The notes below the pieces were generated by a model. That model saw only the letters and a program-made list of their open reading frames with translations. It searched no databases and was not told where the DNA came from. This document shows, piece by piece, positions 44,395 to 55,948 of a stretch of DNA of 64,000 nt. The stretch's first letter is position 1. Every line of letters starts with the position of its first letter. The DNA is from Amanita rubescens (lineage: Eukaryota; Basidiomycota; Agaricomycetes; Agaricales; Amanitaceae): positions 46,421 through 110,420 of the forward strand of contig WION01000176.1 in assembly GCA_015039365.1 (NCBI GenBank). Reading direction: 5' to 3'. The translations under genes and the position numbers were made by a program.

Positions 44395-46838
44395 CCTAAG
44401 AATCTCGGATTACGAGGATTACGAGTAATCAGCTCGGAATCCGAGCTGATTACTAGTAGCAAAAGAAATGGCAGACGACTCACCAAAACATGAACTCGTA
44501 TTCCGAGCTCACTCCGAGCTCAGTCCGAGTAGAATCCGAGTTGAGCTCGGAATATAGTAGGATTGTCTCTGCTCAGACTGAGCTCGGAATCCGAGCTCAG
44601 TCCGAGTGTTCCATATAGAGTCCTACTGCTAGCCCAGCTCGGACTCAACTCGGAATACGAGTCAAGTCCGAATAGTCCAAGCTCAATTCTCGTGCACAAT
44701 TCCGAGCAGCAGGGGGGGCAATGGCAACATTGGCATGGCCCTATATACATATGACCATTATGTTTGGCACTATTTGGTACTATTTGGAATTCTTTACATG
44801 TCCAATAAAATCCCAAAAAATATGTAAAAAATGCGGAAAATTCACATGATTCAGGTCATATAAAAATGATGAAACCAAACAAAGCCAAACTTGAGATATT
44901 TGCAAAATACTTTTTCAGACGCTTTGTGTAAAAAATGGCAAAGTCTGCAAAAATCTTGAAAAATGCGGAAAAATCATGTGATCCAGGTCATATAAGAATG
45001 GTGAAGCCAAACAAAACCAAGCTTGAGATATTTGCAAAACACTTTTGCAATGCAAGTGAGAAAATTTCAAAAATGTAGAAAAATCATGTGGTCCAGATTC
45101 CACTGGTCATAGAAGAATTGTGAAGCCAAACAAGGCCATTGTTCTGAGTAGCTATGCAGATCAACATGAAAATTTGATACTGCTTCAATCTTTAAATGTA
45201 TGTATGTACCTGCTCTCCTTCCCTTGTGGCACTGCATGAATTACCACATCCATGAAACAGATTCACCAGCAATAGTGATTTCCAACTTCTTGTGAAATTA
45301 TCTGAGGGTGCCATTTGATATTCCCATGATAGTTGAGTCTTTATCCAATATAGCATCCTTCAAACAAGTGCAGACATGTACCCTCATAAAATAAAGGAGA
45401 TTGGTGGTAATAAACACCAGAAACTGGCTTTTTCAACTCCTCTCAGATTATAATTTGGCTTGACAATCTCAAAGATTCAACCACAGAGTCATGCTCAACT
45501 TGTTCCAGGTTAATATACAATAAAATCTGAATCACTAAATCCTGCTCATCTGATGTGGAACTGGAACACTATTAAATGGAGTATTTGCAGCAATGGAATC
45601 TGGCAGAAATCTGGTTACTGGTATAAAATTCTAAAATGATAGAGACAGAGACAACCTGAGTCCATCACAGGCTCACAGAGAGCTGTCCAAAAACCAGCCA
45701 CCTGGACCAGGTTGCACCCCATCCAAAGATTCCATGGAACAATGTTCTGGCCAGGTGATAAAGTGTGGTGGGTTATTCATGTCTACTGAGTGCTTTCCAA
45801 GTCACAGGTAGGAAAGATATTCAGTCTCAGTCCATGCCAACAGACTGTGGTTACTACTGGACTACTAGTAGTAGCTGTGCCAGGTGGGGCTTTCTAGATG
45901 CTTCTGGTGTGGAAGCTTTCTGGGCAGGCAAAGGTTCCAAACATGATCATAACACACTGAGTATCAATATGGTGTAACTGATAGGGCTAGTAAGGAACAA
46001 CAGGGGTATACCCCAGACATTCCCTGATGGTGTTAAAAACCAGTACTCATAATCATGTACCATCATTAAATTACCAAGAACTCATATCCACCCCCCTTCT
46101 CTCCTTGACTTCAATACAAACACCTCACAATCTCCAACCCTAGGTTATCATTTATTCATGAGCTCTAAAACTGTCTGCAATGTCATACTAGGTGATTGGT
46201 TGCTGTTGTCAACAGGCAGTGGGATTGTAGAAGTTGACTGTGACACTGTACACAACCAGATCATCTGAGTAAGACCTCAACTGGTACTGACCATTGCAAG
46301 TCACTGCAACTGACTTCTACTACTGACAGCCATTCATAACCACCAGTAGGGAATGACAGGTGTACACCTCTGGTCATCATTTACTAACCACCAGCAACTC
46401 TGCATGTCCTTGATCACATCATGAATTTTGTTCATTTTCTAAGATTACACTCTGAACATCTGAAGAAGTATTTTGCAAATATCTCAAGTTTGGGTGTGTT
46501 TGGTCTCATAATTCCTATATGGCCTGGATCACATGATTTTTCTGCATTTTTTCAGGATTTATTTGGAATTTTATTGCAATGATAAACAACTGAGAATAAG
46601 CTCAGATTGGGTTCAGAGTCTGACTTGAACTCAGCTCGGACTCCACTCGGACTCCACTCGGACTGAGCTCGGAGTCCGAGTGCACTCCGAGTTTGCACTC
46701 GGATTCACCTCAACTCGGACTGGGCTCGGACTCAGCTCGGATTCTACTCGGATTACTAGTACTCCTTGGACCCTACTCGGAATGGGCTCGGACTCTACTC
46801 GTATTCCTCGTAATCAGCTCGGATTCTACTAGGATAGG
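44395..46838. mobile_element. Element D: CTCGGA/TCCGAG-array element, ends approximate
   Basis: Both ends carry dense CTCGGA, CGGAATCCGAG and CGGAGTCCGAG words (44395-44720 and 46618-46835). Both have ATTACGAG-type words near the outer edge (GATTACGAGGATTACGAG left; its counterpart near 46800 right). The interior has the same TTTGGC...TCACATGATTTTTC core repeats as A, B and C (44760-45150, 46430-46600). No coding capacity found. The left end abuts hAT copy 2 directly, so it may be truncated there. No target duplication found. Confidence 0.55.
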
Positions 46839-48340
46839 TGGCTCAGTGTTAACTGCTGCCTTCTTGCTAGGTGAGAAATACCACAAAATATCAACAACCT
46901 TGCTAACCTAGCATTAGATTGTATGTGCACCACCATACAGTGCACTTGAGGTTTCATTCTTCCTCTGATCAGCCTGAACTCCTTTCATTGTTTGGAGTCT
47001 CAGCAACTGTATGACACATTCTTGCAAATCTGTATGCATAGCTAATGTGCTGCTCTTCATTTAGTTTGTAGGTCCACCACCAAGTAGAATTTGGTAGCTT
47101 CATGTTTCCATCATCAGCCTCAACTTCACTCCTTGTTTGGAAAATCACAAAAGTTCTCAGCAAATGTAAGACCCCGAGTCCCTCCTGATGTGATATTGCA
47201 ATTGTCAATTGATGCTCTTGTGATCAGGCTACTTCTTGCCAAATCTTAGCTGGTAGTGCATACCTTTTCATTTAAATCTCAGAGGGATTGACATTTTTAA
47301 GCAATGAATGTCATTGCAAAACTCTCATTTTGGAGAGTAAAACCAGCTAAGGAATCACCAGCTAAGACCTCAATCATGTCTAAGCTGCTATTTCAGAAGG
47401 TCCAGCCATTTGATCAATTAATCATGGATGGCTTGGATCAGTTCAAAAGGGAAGGCTATGTAGATAAACTGAAAGCTTGCATTACTTCAGTGTCTTTGCC
47501 TGCTAATCATCAAGATCTATGTGGATTCATTTATGATCTGATAGCACAAATCTGATAATGGTATGTGGTTCAGCAACTTATTTTATGTCTATGTTCCATG
47601 AAGCTTAAAGTTCTGTAGGAAAGATCATACACAACATCCATCTCTAGGAGTTGTCAGACAGCACCTAGCACATGTCAACATATGCCATGGCACCTCCCCC
47701 TAGTGTACACTACTCAAGCACCTCATCTCTCATTTTTACATACATTCCATGCAGTGCTATTCCTACTTATGAAAGGAGTCCCATTCATTATTTCATGTCT
47801 ATATTCCATGCAGCTCAAGTTTCCATAGGACACAACATCCATTCCTAACAGTTTGCAGACAGCACCTAGCTCATGTGGACATATGTATGCCATGGTCCTT
47901 TTTCTTCATGCCTTCCCCAGTGTACATTACATGGCAAGCTCCTTCTGCCTGATTAATCTCATTTTCCATCCAGGGACCAGAGGTATTCCTATAAGTTATG
48001 AGAGTCCAATTGATTTTTTTGTTTGTAATAGAAGTCATTATTAAAACCTCATGCATTGACACAAAAATTGGCACAATGTCATCAGCCAATCTATGGCATA
48101 ATACCACAACATACCTTGTGATCACCACCCATCCTCAAACTTCTAAACCATATAGCAGTGACTACCCTCTACAGCTGTCTTGGACCATCCAGTACCTCAA
48201 CTACCACTACTAGTAGCTTGGGGAGTGCTATCAACATTGCTGCATGGCCAAACAGCACAGAAACCTTGTTCACACCATTTAGTGTGGGAGTAGCAAAAGC
48301 AACCTTTACCCATCTCCACAAAACCTAACTCAACTTCAAC
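46839..48340. repeat. CpG-poor repeat DNA with a tandem duplication of about 210 bp
   Basis: Two diverged units (about 47577-47785 and 47786-48000) share ATGTCTAT.TTCCATG, ACACAACATCCAT, CAGACAGCACCTAGC and ATATG...CCATGG. The rest shows no supported gene; the short open frame at 47304-47555 has no family features. Confidence 0.55.
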
Positions 48341-49284
48341 TTCAACGTTGTCTGGTAGTATGGAAGCAGGCGAGGTACCAACTCTGGGAACGATGGGCTC
48401 ACGAAGTTGGTATAGTACACGTTGTTCGGCGCAGCCCAGCATAGAAACGAATAAACCAAACCTTGAACAGGTCTCCTACTTCTCACGCATCAGAAGGCGA
48501 TTCAGGGGCCTTCTGTTTTCCGCTCCTCATCCTGCATTGGGCCTTCGCACATTGAAATGTCTAAGCACTCCCAGAGCCATCGTTCATATCATTATGGGTT
48601 GGTCTCACGAAAACATCAACGGATAAAGCCAACAGATAACTTTAAAATCACAACTTTAAACCTCCCGAGTCGATCATTGCTTCTGTCAAGTTCGTTCCTT
48701 ATCTTCAAACCAGAAACGGTACAAGGGCCCGCAGCGCACGAGCCTCGTCAGCCGTTGGGTACCATAATAATACCTAGCTCAGGATGTAAATCTCTCAGAA
48801 GAGTCGATTACGACGAGTCGTGCCATGATCGATGATCGGTCGTGTTCGGCCAGGCACTCGGTCTCTCACCGCGAGCATAGCCTGCGAGGTTTATATTCGA
48901 CTCGTGACCGACTGACGACCTGAGACGGAACCGGCTTCTGCGAATGCCGGCCTGTATTGAATGTGGGGAACTTCTCACATTCCTCCGTCGTCAACTTGAA
49001 ATGGGCCATCTACTTAGAAGGAGCCTAGGCGTTCAACATCCCCATTGTAGAGACAATAACGGCCTAAACTATCCCCCGTATGGGCGCTGGGAAGGCACCA
49101 ACCACTCGGCGAGGTAACAGATCCGGGCGATACACGACGGTGGACAACGCATACGACTACTTTACTTCCTGCTCGGGTATCCAATCCCGAAGGTCAGTGC
49201 TATTTAAACCCGGCAAGCTTCTACATCTCGTTTCTCTATCCCCAGCATCTTCGAGTTTTCACTAGTCGTTTACTATACTCAACT
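48341..49284. other. CpG-containing unique DNA, no firm gene
   Basis: The base composition returns to that of host genes at about 48340. Open frames of about 92 codons (48348-48626, 48557-48835) overlap in different frames and have no recognisable domain. I do not call them. Confidence 0.35.
49199..49208 (+). promoter_or_regulatory. TATA-like box of the 49285 gene
   Basis: GCTATTTAAACC lies about 80 bp upstream of the ATG at 49285, at a plausible distance for a short leader. Confidence 0.5.
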
Positions 49285-49907
49285 ATGGCCACCCTTCCTG
49301 AATCGCACCATTGCAAAACCATTCCCATCAAGAACTTGAAAACTGGTTTCCTCTTGACGGCAGCTGTCGACAGCAGTGGTGAGTTGGCATTGCGCCGCTA
49401 CACCATTTTCTATTTGTACTAAAAACCTCTCAGTCTCAGCACACCCAGAGGGCTTTGTAGGTGTCGCCAACACTGTAAGACATCTTCATTCTCTGATACG
49501 ACTCACATTGAACTATGATGATCAGTGGAAGCTAGATCGGGGGGAGCATGATAAATGGGCGATTCGCTCCAGCGGTATCGGCAGCATTCCGGGCCTTCCC
49601 ATCGAAGGCTACTATCTTGCTGCCAACGGCCCGCCCGGAACCAGTTCCCTTAAAGTACAGGAGGAGCCTTTTCACTGGCATATTGTGCTTGACGAGAGTC
49701 GCACTGACTTCCTGTGCGTTCTTCACGAGGCGCGAACTGTTTACCCTCATTTCTGACGAGCTCTATTTTCACAGGATCAAATCACTTGTTCCCAGTACTC
49801 CTGATGGCATCGTCGTCACCCAAGTATCAGAAACTGGAGTGGATATCCAACCTTATGATCGCAAAGCTAATAGCCCGTACCAGAGGTGGATCTTTAATCT
49901 GGCCTGA
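49285..49907 (+). CDS. Small predicted beta-trefoil protein, 4 exons
   Basis: Exons 49285-49378, 49434-49474 (or from 49440), 49526-49713 and 49775-49907 join in frame to 151 aa. There is no signal peptide, so it is probably cytoplasmic. Trefoil-like strands with hydrophobic and aromatic ends recur: TGFLLTAAVD, DKWAIRSS, GYYLAANGPPG, FHWHIVLDES, GIVVTQVSE, and the C-terminal YQRWIFNLA. The length and the ending in W-x-F match small mushroom beta-trefoil proteins such as I66-type protease inhibitors, mycocypins or R-type lectins. These families often act in defence against grazers. I cannot tell inhibitor from lectin by eye. The second exon of 41 nt has two possible acceptors. Confidence 0.55.
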
Positions 49908-50202
49908 GTGGAAATGAGGTGCTTGAGATGACGAGCGTTGAAATGGACCTGTCGCTTTTTGTACCGAATTCTAGAAACTCCATTGTTTCTGTTCGTTAGC
50001 AATTGATCTTGGATTTTGATAAGTGCGATACTATCAATGTCTCGACTCTCGCCAGGTATACATCCGTACACTTCTCCAATTCTACGAATATATGTATGAA
50101 GAGATGAATATGGTGTTGAATCTTGATGGCCCATCCGAACATATTTATACAGCGTGACCTGACCGTAGACGGGTCACAATCTTATACCGTAACACCATTA
50201 GT

Positions 50203-51521
50203 ATGACTACCCTGCCATCTCTTGACACATGCGGACTCCAGGGAACAGGGCTCAGCATTTGGCGTTTCTTATTGCAGGCCGAGATTACCGCCCACGCGAC
50301 CCCCCGCACCAATGCCAGATACAACGACCCTCTCGTTGGAATTCGTCTCTTGGGTTTCTTTCTAAAGGACTTCTGGGACCATGCTCATGATGGGTACCTA
50401 GGATCTACTCCGTATTCACGTATGGTTTTGGAGATCGCCTCGTGCCTCGACAAAGCGGATGACAAAGCCATATACGACGCCCTCGTTCAGCTGGGTCTTA
50501 GGTATCGCAATTACCTCTTACGAGTATGTGAGAGACACGATTATCTTCCGCGATATTCTAAATGCACTAAAAAAAACACCAGTTCGTTCCAACACAAGAG
50601 GTAGACCCACGCCATCGCAACACGAGTCTTGGCCATCTTTTGAAGTTGTAAAGGGCCGAGTCTTGGAAGAACTAGACAAAGCTCCCCAGACCAAATCGAA
50701 TGTCAGAAAACAGGTATGTTTCTTAGGCATCTATATGTCGGACATCAGCTCATCTTCCTGAGGCGTTGCTACGCGATGGATACAAATGTGCCATCAGTGG
50801 CATCTATGATAAGCAGTCTTGCCTCGACATTGAAGAGGTCAATGCTGCTCGCATGGCCCTAGATAATCCCAAGTTCATCGGTACAGAGGTTGCCCATATC
50901 TTTTCAGAGAGCGCTCAAGACGGTGACAAGGTTAGTGCTTTATCGCTCTGATAGGGTTCATCCTACTGATAGTTCCGCAGGATTATGCTGCAACAGTCTT
51001 CGCAATACTCGAGCTGTTTGGTCTTGGGAAGAAAGCGGAAGCCCTGTATGGCGGCAAAGTTAACGGCCTTCATAATGTGATAATCATGGCGACGGACTTG
51101 CACGACGCGTTTGAGTCATACGATCTGTGGCTTGAACCGGTACGAGGACAAGTATGTCGCATTGTTTGCTCCGTTATTCTCCATCCAAGCTGCATGGTGT
51201 ATTCAGGAAAACACTTATAACGTTTGCGGGAAACAACTTAGCGGGTACTTGGTGCCCATACCATCATGCATCACGTTCAAGGTGGAGCCCTCTGCCGCCG
51301 CCGCCGCCGAGGCCATGAATAAGAGATTGATGTTGCCCGACCAAGACCTGATCGCTATTCGCGCCACATGTGCTCGGGTCGCCAATTTATCTGGAGCTGC
51401 TGAGCAAGCGAATCAAATCATCAGAGATATGGAAGACGCTACAGTCCTAACGGATGATGGGAGTATGGCTGAGATTCTTTCTTTACGCCTGTCGATGCTG
51501 ATATCCCGACAACATTCATGA
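50203..51521 (+). CDS. HNH-endonuclease-domain protein of the agaricomycete type, 5 exons
   Basis: Exons 50203-50527, 50583-50713, 50763-50930, 50981-51151 and 51207-51521 give 369 aa. The central part matches the HNH-like domain widespread in mushroom genomes: LLRDGYKCAISG (Asp and Cys), TEVAHIFSES with the conserved His, a YAATVFAILELFG helix, then GLHNVIIMATDLHDAFESYDLWLEP with the Asn and second His. In bacteria HNH domains cut DNA. The role of the many mushroom copies is unknown. The N-terminal 120 residues and the C-terminal helical 100 residues (an Ala-rich run AAAAAEAMNKRL) are family-specific. The first intron must use donor GTGAGA at 50528, not GTATGT at 50524, to keep frame. Confidence 0.8.
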
Positions 51522-52068
51522 GAAGGGATTGAATTAGAACTCAAGAAATAAAAAACTCGAATACTTCGATTTCCGCCGCATTCGTGACTCAAGCGCGAAA
51601 GAAAGCGGCTGCCAAATCAACATTAGTGAAGAACAATTCATGGAAAGACACTTACGAATGAAAATGGAGGCCTTCCTCCGATTTCGTCCCGCCATCCGCA
51701 GTCTTCAAAGCCTTCATGGGAGCCCCACTTTGTTGGACTTGTTGTAACGAGCTAGACCATAGTGCCTGAGGGATTTTCACCGAGGTTGTAAATGCCTATA
51801 AGATCGCAGCCCGGGTACCACCAAAGTTGTTCTGCACAGGCCCTAGTACTGTTTATGTCAATGCCTATCGATTCATCCGCTGTGATTGCCGCTCTAGTGA
51901 ACATTATTAGATCTCAATTTAATAAGAACGCGTCTAAAAACATTTGTCCGCTCGAACACGTGCCACCGTTAGTCATTCTGCCCAGGCCGCCGCCGACGGG
52001 CTTGAACTGCTTCCCGCATGTCCAGATAATAGTACCTTTCCCCCCACCGCCACCCAGATTCCAAAGCA
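51522..52068. other. Intergenic region
   Basis: No supported gene. A C-rich stretch (CCCCCCACCGCCACCC) lies at 52039-52053, just upstream of the ankyrin gene start, and may be part of its promoter or leader. Confidence 0.4.
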
Positions 52069-52630
52069 ATGGCTGCTCAAAACACCACAAATGACACCAC
52101 CCGCCCACCTGTCACACAGCTCCCATCCGACACAGTCGAATTTGCACACCGCATGTTCGACGCCGCGAGAACCGGTGATTCAACCCTTCTCCTCGCAGCA
52201 GTAGACGCTGGGCTCCCAGTAAACCTGACAAACGCTCAAGGTTCTTCCGAATTTTGAATGCCCGTGCTGACCAGGCTGACTCTCTGCGTACTCCAACACA
52301 GGAAACTCTCTCCTCATGCTCGCTTCCTACGCAGGGCACGCACAGCTTGTGCAAGACCTGCTCTCACGCGGTGCGGATCCAAATAGGCTGAACGACCTCG
52401 GTCAGTCTATGGTAGCTGGTGCTGTATTCAAAGGGCACGATGATGTGGTGGGAGTCTTGATGCGAAATGGTGCTAATCCAAGAATAGGGAGGCCAACGGC
52501 GATTGAGACGGCGGCAGTGTTCGGAAAAGGGAAAGAAACGATGGATGTCCTGGGTGCTAAGGAAGGGGATGTTAGTAAGGATGTGCCGTTACCGCCTGCA
52601 ACAGTCAACGCCAGTAAAAACGATGGTTGA
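52069..52630 (+). CDS. Ankyrin-repeat protein, 166 aa, 2 exons
   Basis: Exons 52069-52240 and 52302-52630 (intron 61 bp, splitting a Gly codon). The protein is mostly ankyrin repeats: FDAARTGDSTLLLAAVDAGLPVNLTNAQG, then GNSLLMLASYAGHAQLV plus LLSRGADPNRLNDLGQS, then AVFKGHDDVVGVLMRNGANP. A final partial unit (IETAAVFGKGKETMDVL) follows. There is no other domain. Proteins of this size act as adaptors; similar small ankyrin proteins are common in fungi. The gene converges on the TatD gene with only 41 bp between the stop codons. Confidence 0.85.
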
Positions 52631-52671
52631 AAGTTAATGTAATAATGCAATCTAGTCAATCTATGCGGGGT

Positions 52672-53920
52672 CTAAACACCATACACCTTCCGTGCATTCT
52701 CTCTAGCTTCCCTCATTACCCTTTCCGCATCCCAACCTGGCCCTGCAACGTTCGCGACAAATTCCGCTGTCCAAGGTATCATCGCTGAATGACATAGCGG
52801 GAGTTTAGCCCCTTTAAGAGGTGGCAAGGAGTCATAGAGTGTTGCAGGGACCATGTAAGGTGCATCTGTTTCTAATAGAATTCGCAGATTTGTTGTTCCA
52901 GAAGAAGAGGGGCCATCCGTAGAATTTGAAGGTGATACAGATTCTGTGAGCCGTCTTACGACGGTGGAAGTATCCTTATTCGACGAGTACGATATCACGC
53001 CTGTTATCCCGATGTAGAGATTTGGGAAATGGTCTAAAAGTCGTTGTGCGAAACCGGGGGAATCGGTAAAGCAGTGTATATGAATCTATGCGATGTCAGC
53101 AAAAAAAGTTGAATGGGATAGCCGAGATGAGGTACGGACCTTGTGATCCTTTGGCACATGTTCTTTCAAAATCCGCTCTGTATCGTCATCTGCCTCTCGG
53201 GTGTGTATTGTTAAAGGTTTTCCGAGCTTCACTGCTTGCTTTAGCTGCCGTATGAAAACGTTTTGTTGGACATCCCTAGGCGAGTTGTCGTAGTGGTAAT
53301 CTAGACCCATTTCTCCCCAACCCACGCATCGAGGGTGTGCCATTGCTTCGATACTGGACAAAAGTTAAGATTCAGAGCAGAGAGAGTAATCTTGAGGGCA
53401 TACATTTCCTTTTCGATATCATCGGTGTAAAGTCTTGCTTCGTGCCTAGTCTCAAGTCGGTGCTGAGACGAGGAACGTTCAAAGTGTGTGCTTACGGATG
53501 GACACCTACGATGACAGTCAGTCTACTGCGATACAAAACGCGGGACAACGCACCCATCACAAACCAATATTCAATCCCGCCCCATTTCGTTTCTCTATCC
53601 TCCTTCGTCACCGCAGAGTCCGCAAACTCTTTCCACATCCTCTGAACCGGAGCTTCACACCACACATCTACGATTGCTTGGATGTTTTTCCCCGCATAGA
53701 GCCCACGCATGAAATCAAACACGTTCTCATATAGGCCTGTTTTGTACCGCGAACGGTACGCAGCAAAAGTGGACGCGAGATGGGTATGAGTGTCAACGAT
53801 GGGCGCGTTTGGAGCTTTTGAGTGCGCTGGGAGGAGAAGGAAGCTTTCTGGAGGAGTTGTTGACCGTTTTTTGCCCATGCTGAGGAATCTGCGGAAGAGT
53901 AGGGGTCTGACTAAGGTCAT
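52672..53920 (-). CDS. TatD-family metal-dependent hydrolase (DNase-like), 4 exons
   Basis: Exons 53920-53496, 53445-53404, 53353-53140 and 53085-52672 give 364 aa. The TatD amidohydrolase metal ligands are all visible: DTHTHL (H45, H47), the Glu of GWGEMGLDYHYDNSP, the His of LTIHTREAD, the His of HIHCFTDSPGFAQ, and the Asp of LLETDAPYM. Family members are 3'-5' DNases or related phosphodiesterases. The N-terminus MTLVRPLLFRRFLSMGKK is Arg-rich and hydrophobic and could be a mitochondrial presequence. A second start at Met15 would give a protein without it. The C-terminal region (VMREARENARKVYGV) is typical. A 42-nt exon is needed to keep frame and supplies HEARLYTDDIEKE. Confidence 0.88.
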
Positions 53921-54052
53921 GTCACACTAAACACTTGAATGAGCAAATTGAAATTGAAATCTATGCAATGGTACACTACAATAACAACAAAGGTGAAAAC
54001 ATTATTGAGAACATAAGTTTAGAAATCTCCGTGCCATGATTATGATCTGCGG

Positions 54053-55948
54053 TCAGGCGTTGATCGACAGTTCTTTCTGACCAACAATCTCGGAACCGTG
54101 TTCAGACCACCACTCTTCCACCGCCTCGTCTGCGTCATAAGCCATCAACGCGTCCTTCTTGGCCTTATCGACCCACGCGTTCGGGTTCTTGCCAAATGCA
54201 TCCTTGGGTATCGCTTCCCCACGCGCCTCCTTCAACACAACTTCCATAGCCTTAATCATCGCCGCGTCACGCTCGCGCTGCTCAGGTCCATCAGGGTGAT
54301 GGAAGACCTTCTGTAGCGATAGAGCCATCAACTGGGTGCCAGTTGCGCGATCGTAGCGGAGCGTTTCGCAGGCTTTGAGAAGGGCGGGAATCTGAGATTT
54401 CGAGGTTATACGCGAGAAGAGGTTGCCGAGGACTGCTGCATCTTCAATCTAAACTCAATTAGAATGAATAGAGAGGGCATGGTGAGGGGGACTTACGGCC
54501 ATTGAAGCACCCTGGGCGCGGTACGGCTAGAAAGTGTAATGAACATTCCATTCGCATACTGTGCTCCGGACTCGAGACTCACCAACATGGGATGGCACGA
54601 ATCGCCAATAAGCGCAACTCTTCCTCCAGAATGGGTCCAGGTCTTCAACGGAAGCCGAACCATTAGGCGAGACGTCAAAACCGACGTCACCATCGCTTGC
54701 AACTTTCGCAGACTAGCGATCGCATTAGAAAATCTTATTTCAGAGACAAGCGAAAAAAAAAGACAATTACCGCGGGTCCCAACCTTCGTAGGCCTTAAAC
54801 ATTTCGTTGACGTCACCAGGGCTAGACCACGACTCGGTCGCCTCATCATCGGGATGTAACATGACGAGATTGTACTCCTTTTTCCCTCGCTAGTGACCCA
54901 AATCAACTCTTGAACACGCCATTATAACAAACTCGGCGACGTACCACACAATACCCAACCACATGCATGTCCGGTCCCATCCACATGGTCGACTCGGGGT
55001 TATCTACGAACGACCTCAACTCAGGGTCTTTCAATAGACCCTCAGTGCTGATCGTCGCTCTGTATGCCGAATCTCCCGTAGGAGTCGGGGCATCGGGGCC
55101 TTGAACCATACACGTCCGAATGATGCTCTTTACTCCATCTGCACCGATGATCATGTCGCCATAAACGACCTCTCCGGACGAGAGGACCACATGCGGAGAG
55201 GGTGGATCAGGTGAGACGGAGACGACGCGAGAGTTCACGCGGAGGTTTATGTAAGGCGTCGCAAGGTCACACAAAATTTTGTGAACATCGGCTCGCTGGA
55301 TAACGGATGTCAACTTCCAGACATGTGAAACGGGAAATGTGTCAAAAAACTTACGTGGGCGTGGTAATAAGGTGCTCCATATTCTTTTGTCATCTTATCA
55401 CCAAAGATGTCGAACCCGACGCGTTCGCCATTATCGACTACGAAGCGGCCGCAAGTGAGTAAAAGTTTTTGCTCGGAAAATTGGTTAAAAAAAACATACA
55501 TCTGCGGAAGGAAATAGACTCTGGCATGACCGCATCCGTATCCAATCTTTCTTTAACGCCCCACCGGATGAGAAGCCGGCTTACGTCTGCCAAGACGAGT
55601 CAGTCCCCTGTTCTCCGAGGATGTCCGAATTACGTACTGGGTCCAAGCTGGATACCCGCCCCAATTTCGCCCAGCGCCGGGGCGGATTCGAGAAGCGTCA
55701 CTTTGTGCCCGGCTTTGCCTAAAGTGTACCCTGCAGCGAGACCGGCCAAACCGCATCCAACGATGATGATGTCGAGTTTGACTGGTGCTTCGCCGGCCGG
55801 AGTCTATATGTGGATATTAGTACCCTGAATCTTGATCGTAGCTATGGGCGACATGAAGGCACTTACGGGATGTGGTTTTGTCGACTTTTCCGCCGCTGGG
55901 CCACGTTCTATTGCGGGTGGGCGTGCCTGGAAGAAGTAGACTACCCAT
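54053..55948 (-). CDS. FAD-dependent monooxygenase, salicylate-hydroxylase-like, 9 exons
   Basis: Exons: 55948-55867, 55787-55638, 55586-55500, 55437-55355, 55295-54945, 54889-54771, 54712-54583, 54526-54497 and 54448-54053, totalling 475 aa. An N-terminal Rossmann motif is present (DIIIVGCGLAGLAAG) with LLESAPALGEIGAGIQLGP. The middle DG motif is GDMIIGADGVKS. The FAD ribityl GD motif is VALIGDSCHPMLPYRAQGA. These define group A flavoprotein hydroxylases, which insert one oxygen into aromatic rings using NAD(P)H. There is no C-terminal membrane anchor. The first exon is the least certain: acceptor at 55788 keeps frame, while the nearby TAG at 55804 does not. The substrate cannot be told from sequence. 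Confidence 0.88.

Noticed and set aside
33608..46838. TACTAGTATAGG near 33613 as a partner of the TACTAGGATAGG end of element D
   Set aside because: Eleven of twelve bases match, but surrounding sequence does not. I could not build a consistent element from the pair.
47304..47555. Open frame of 83 codons
   Set aside because: No recognisable family and no splice context, within repeat DNA.
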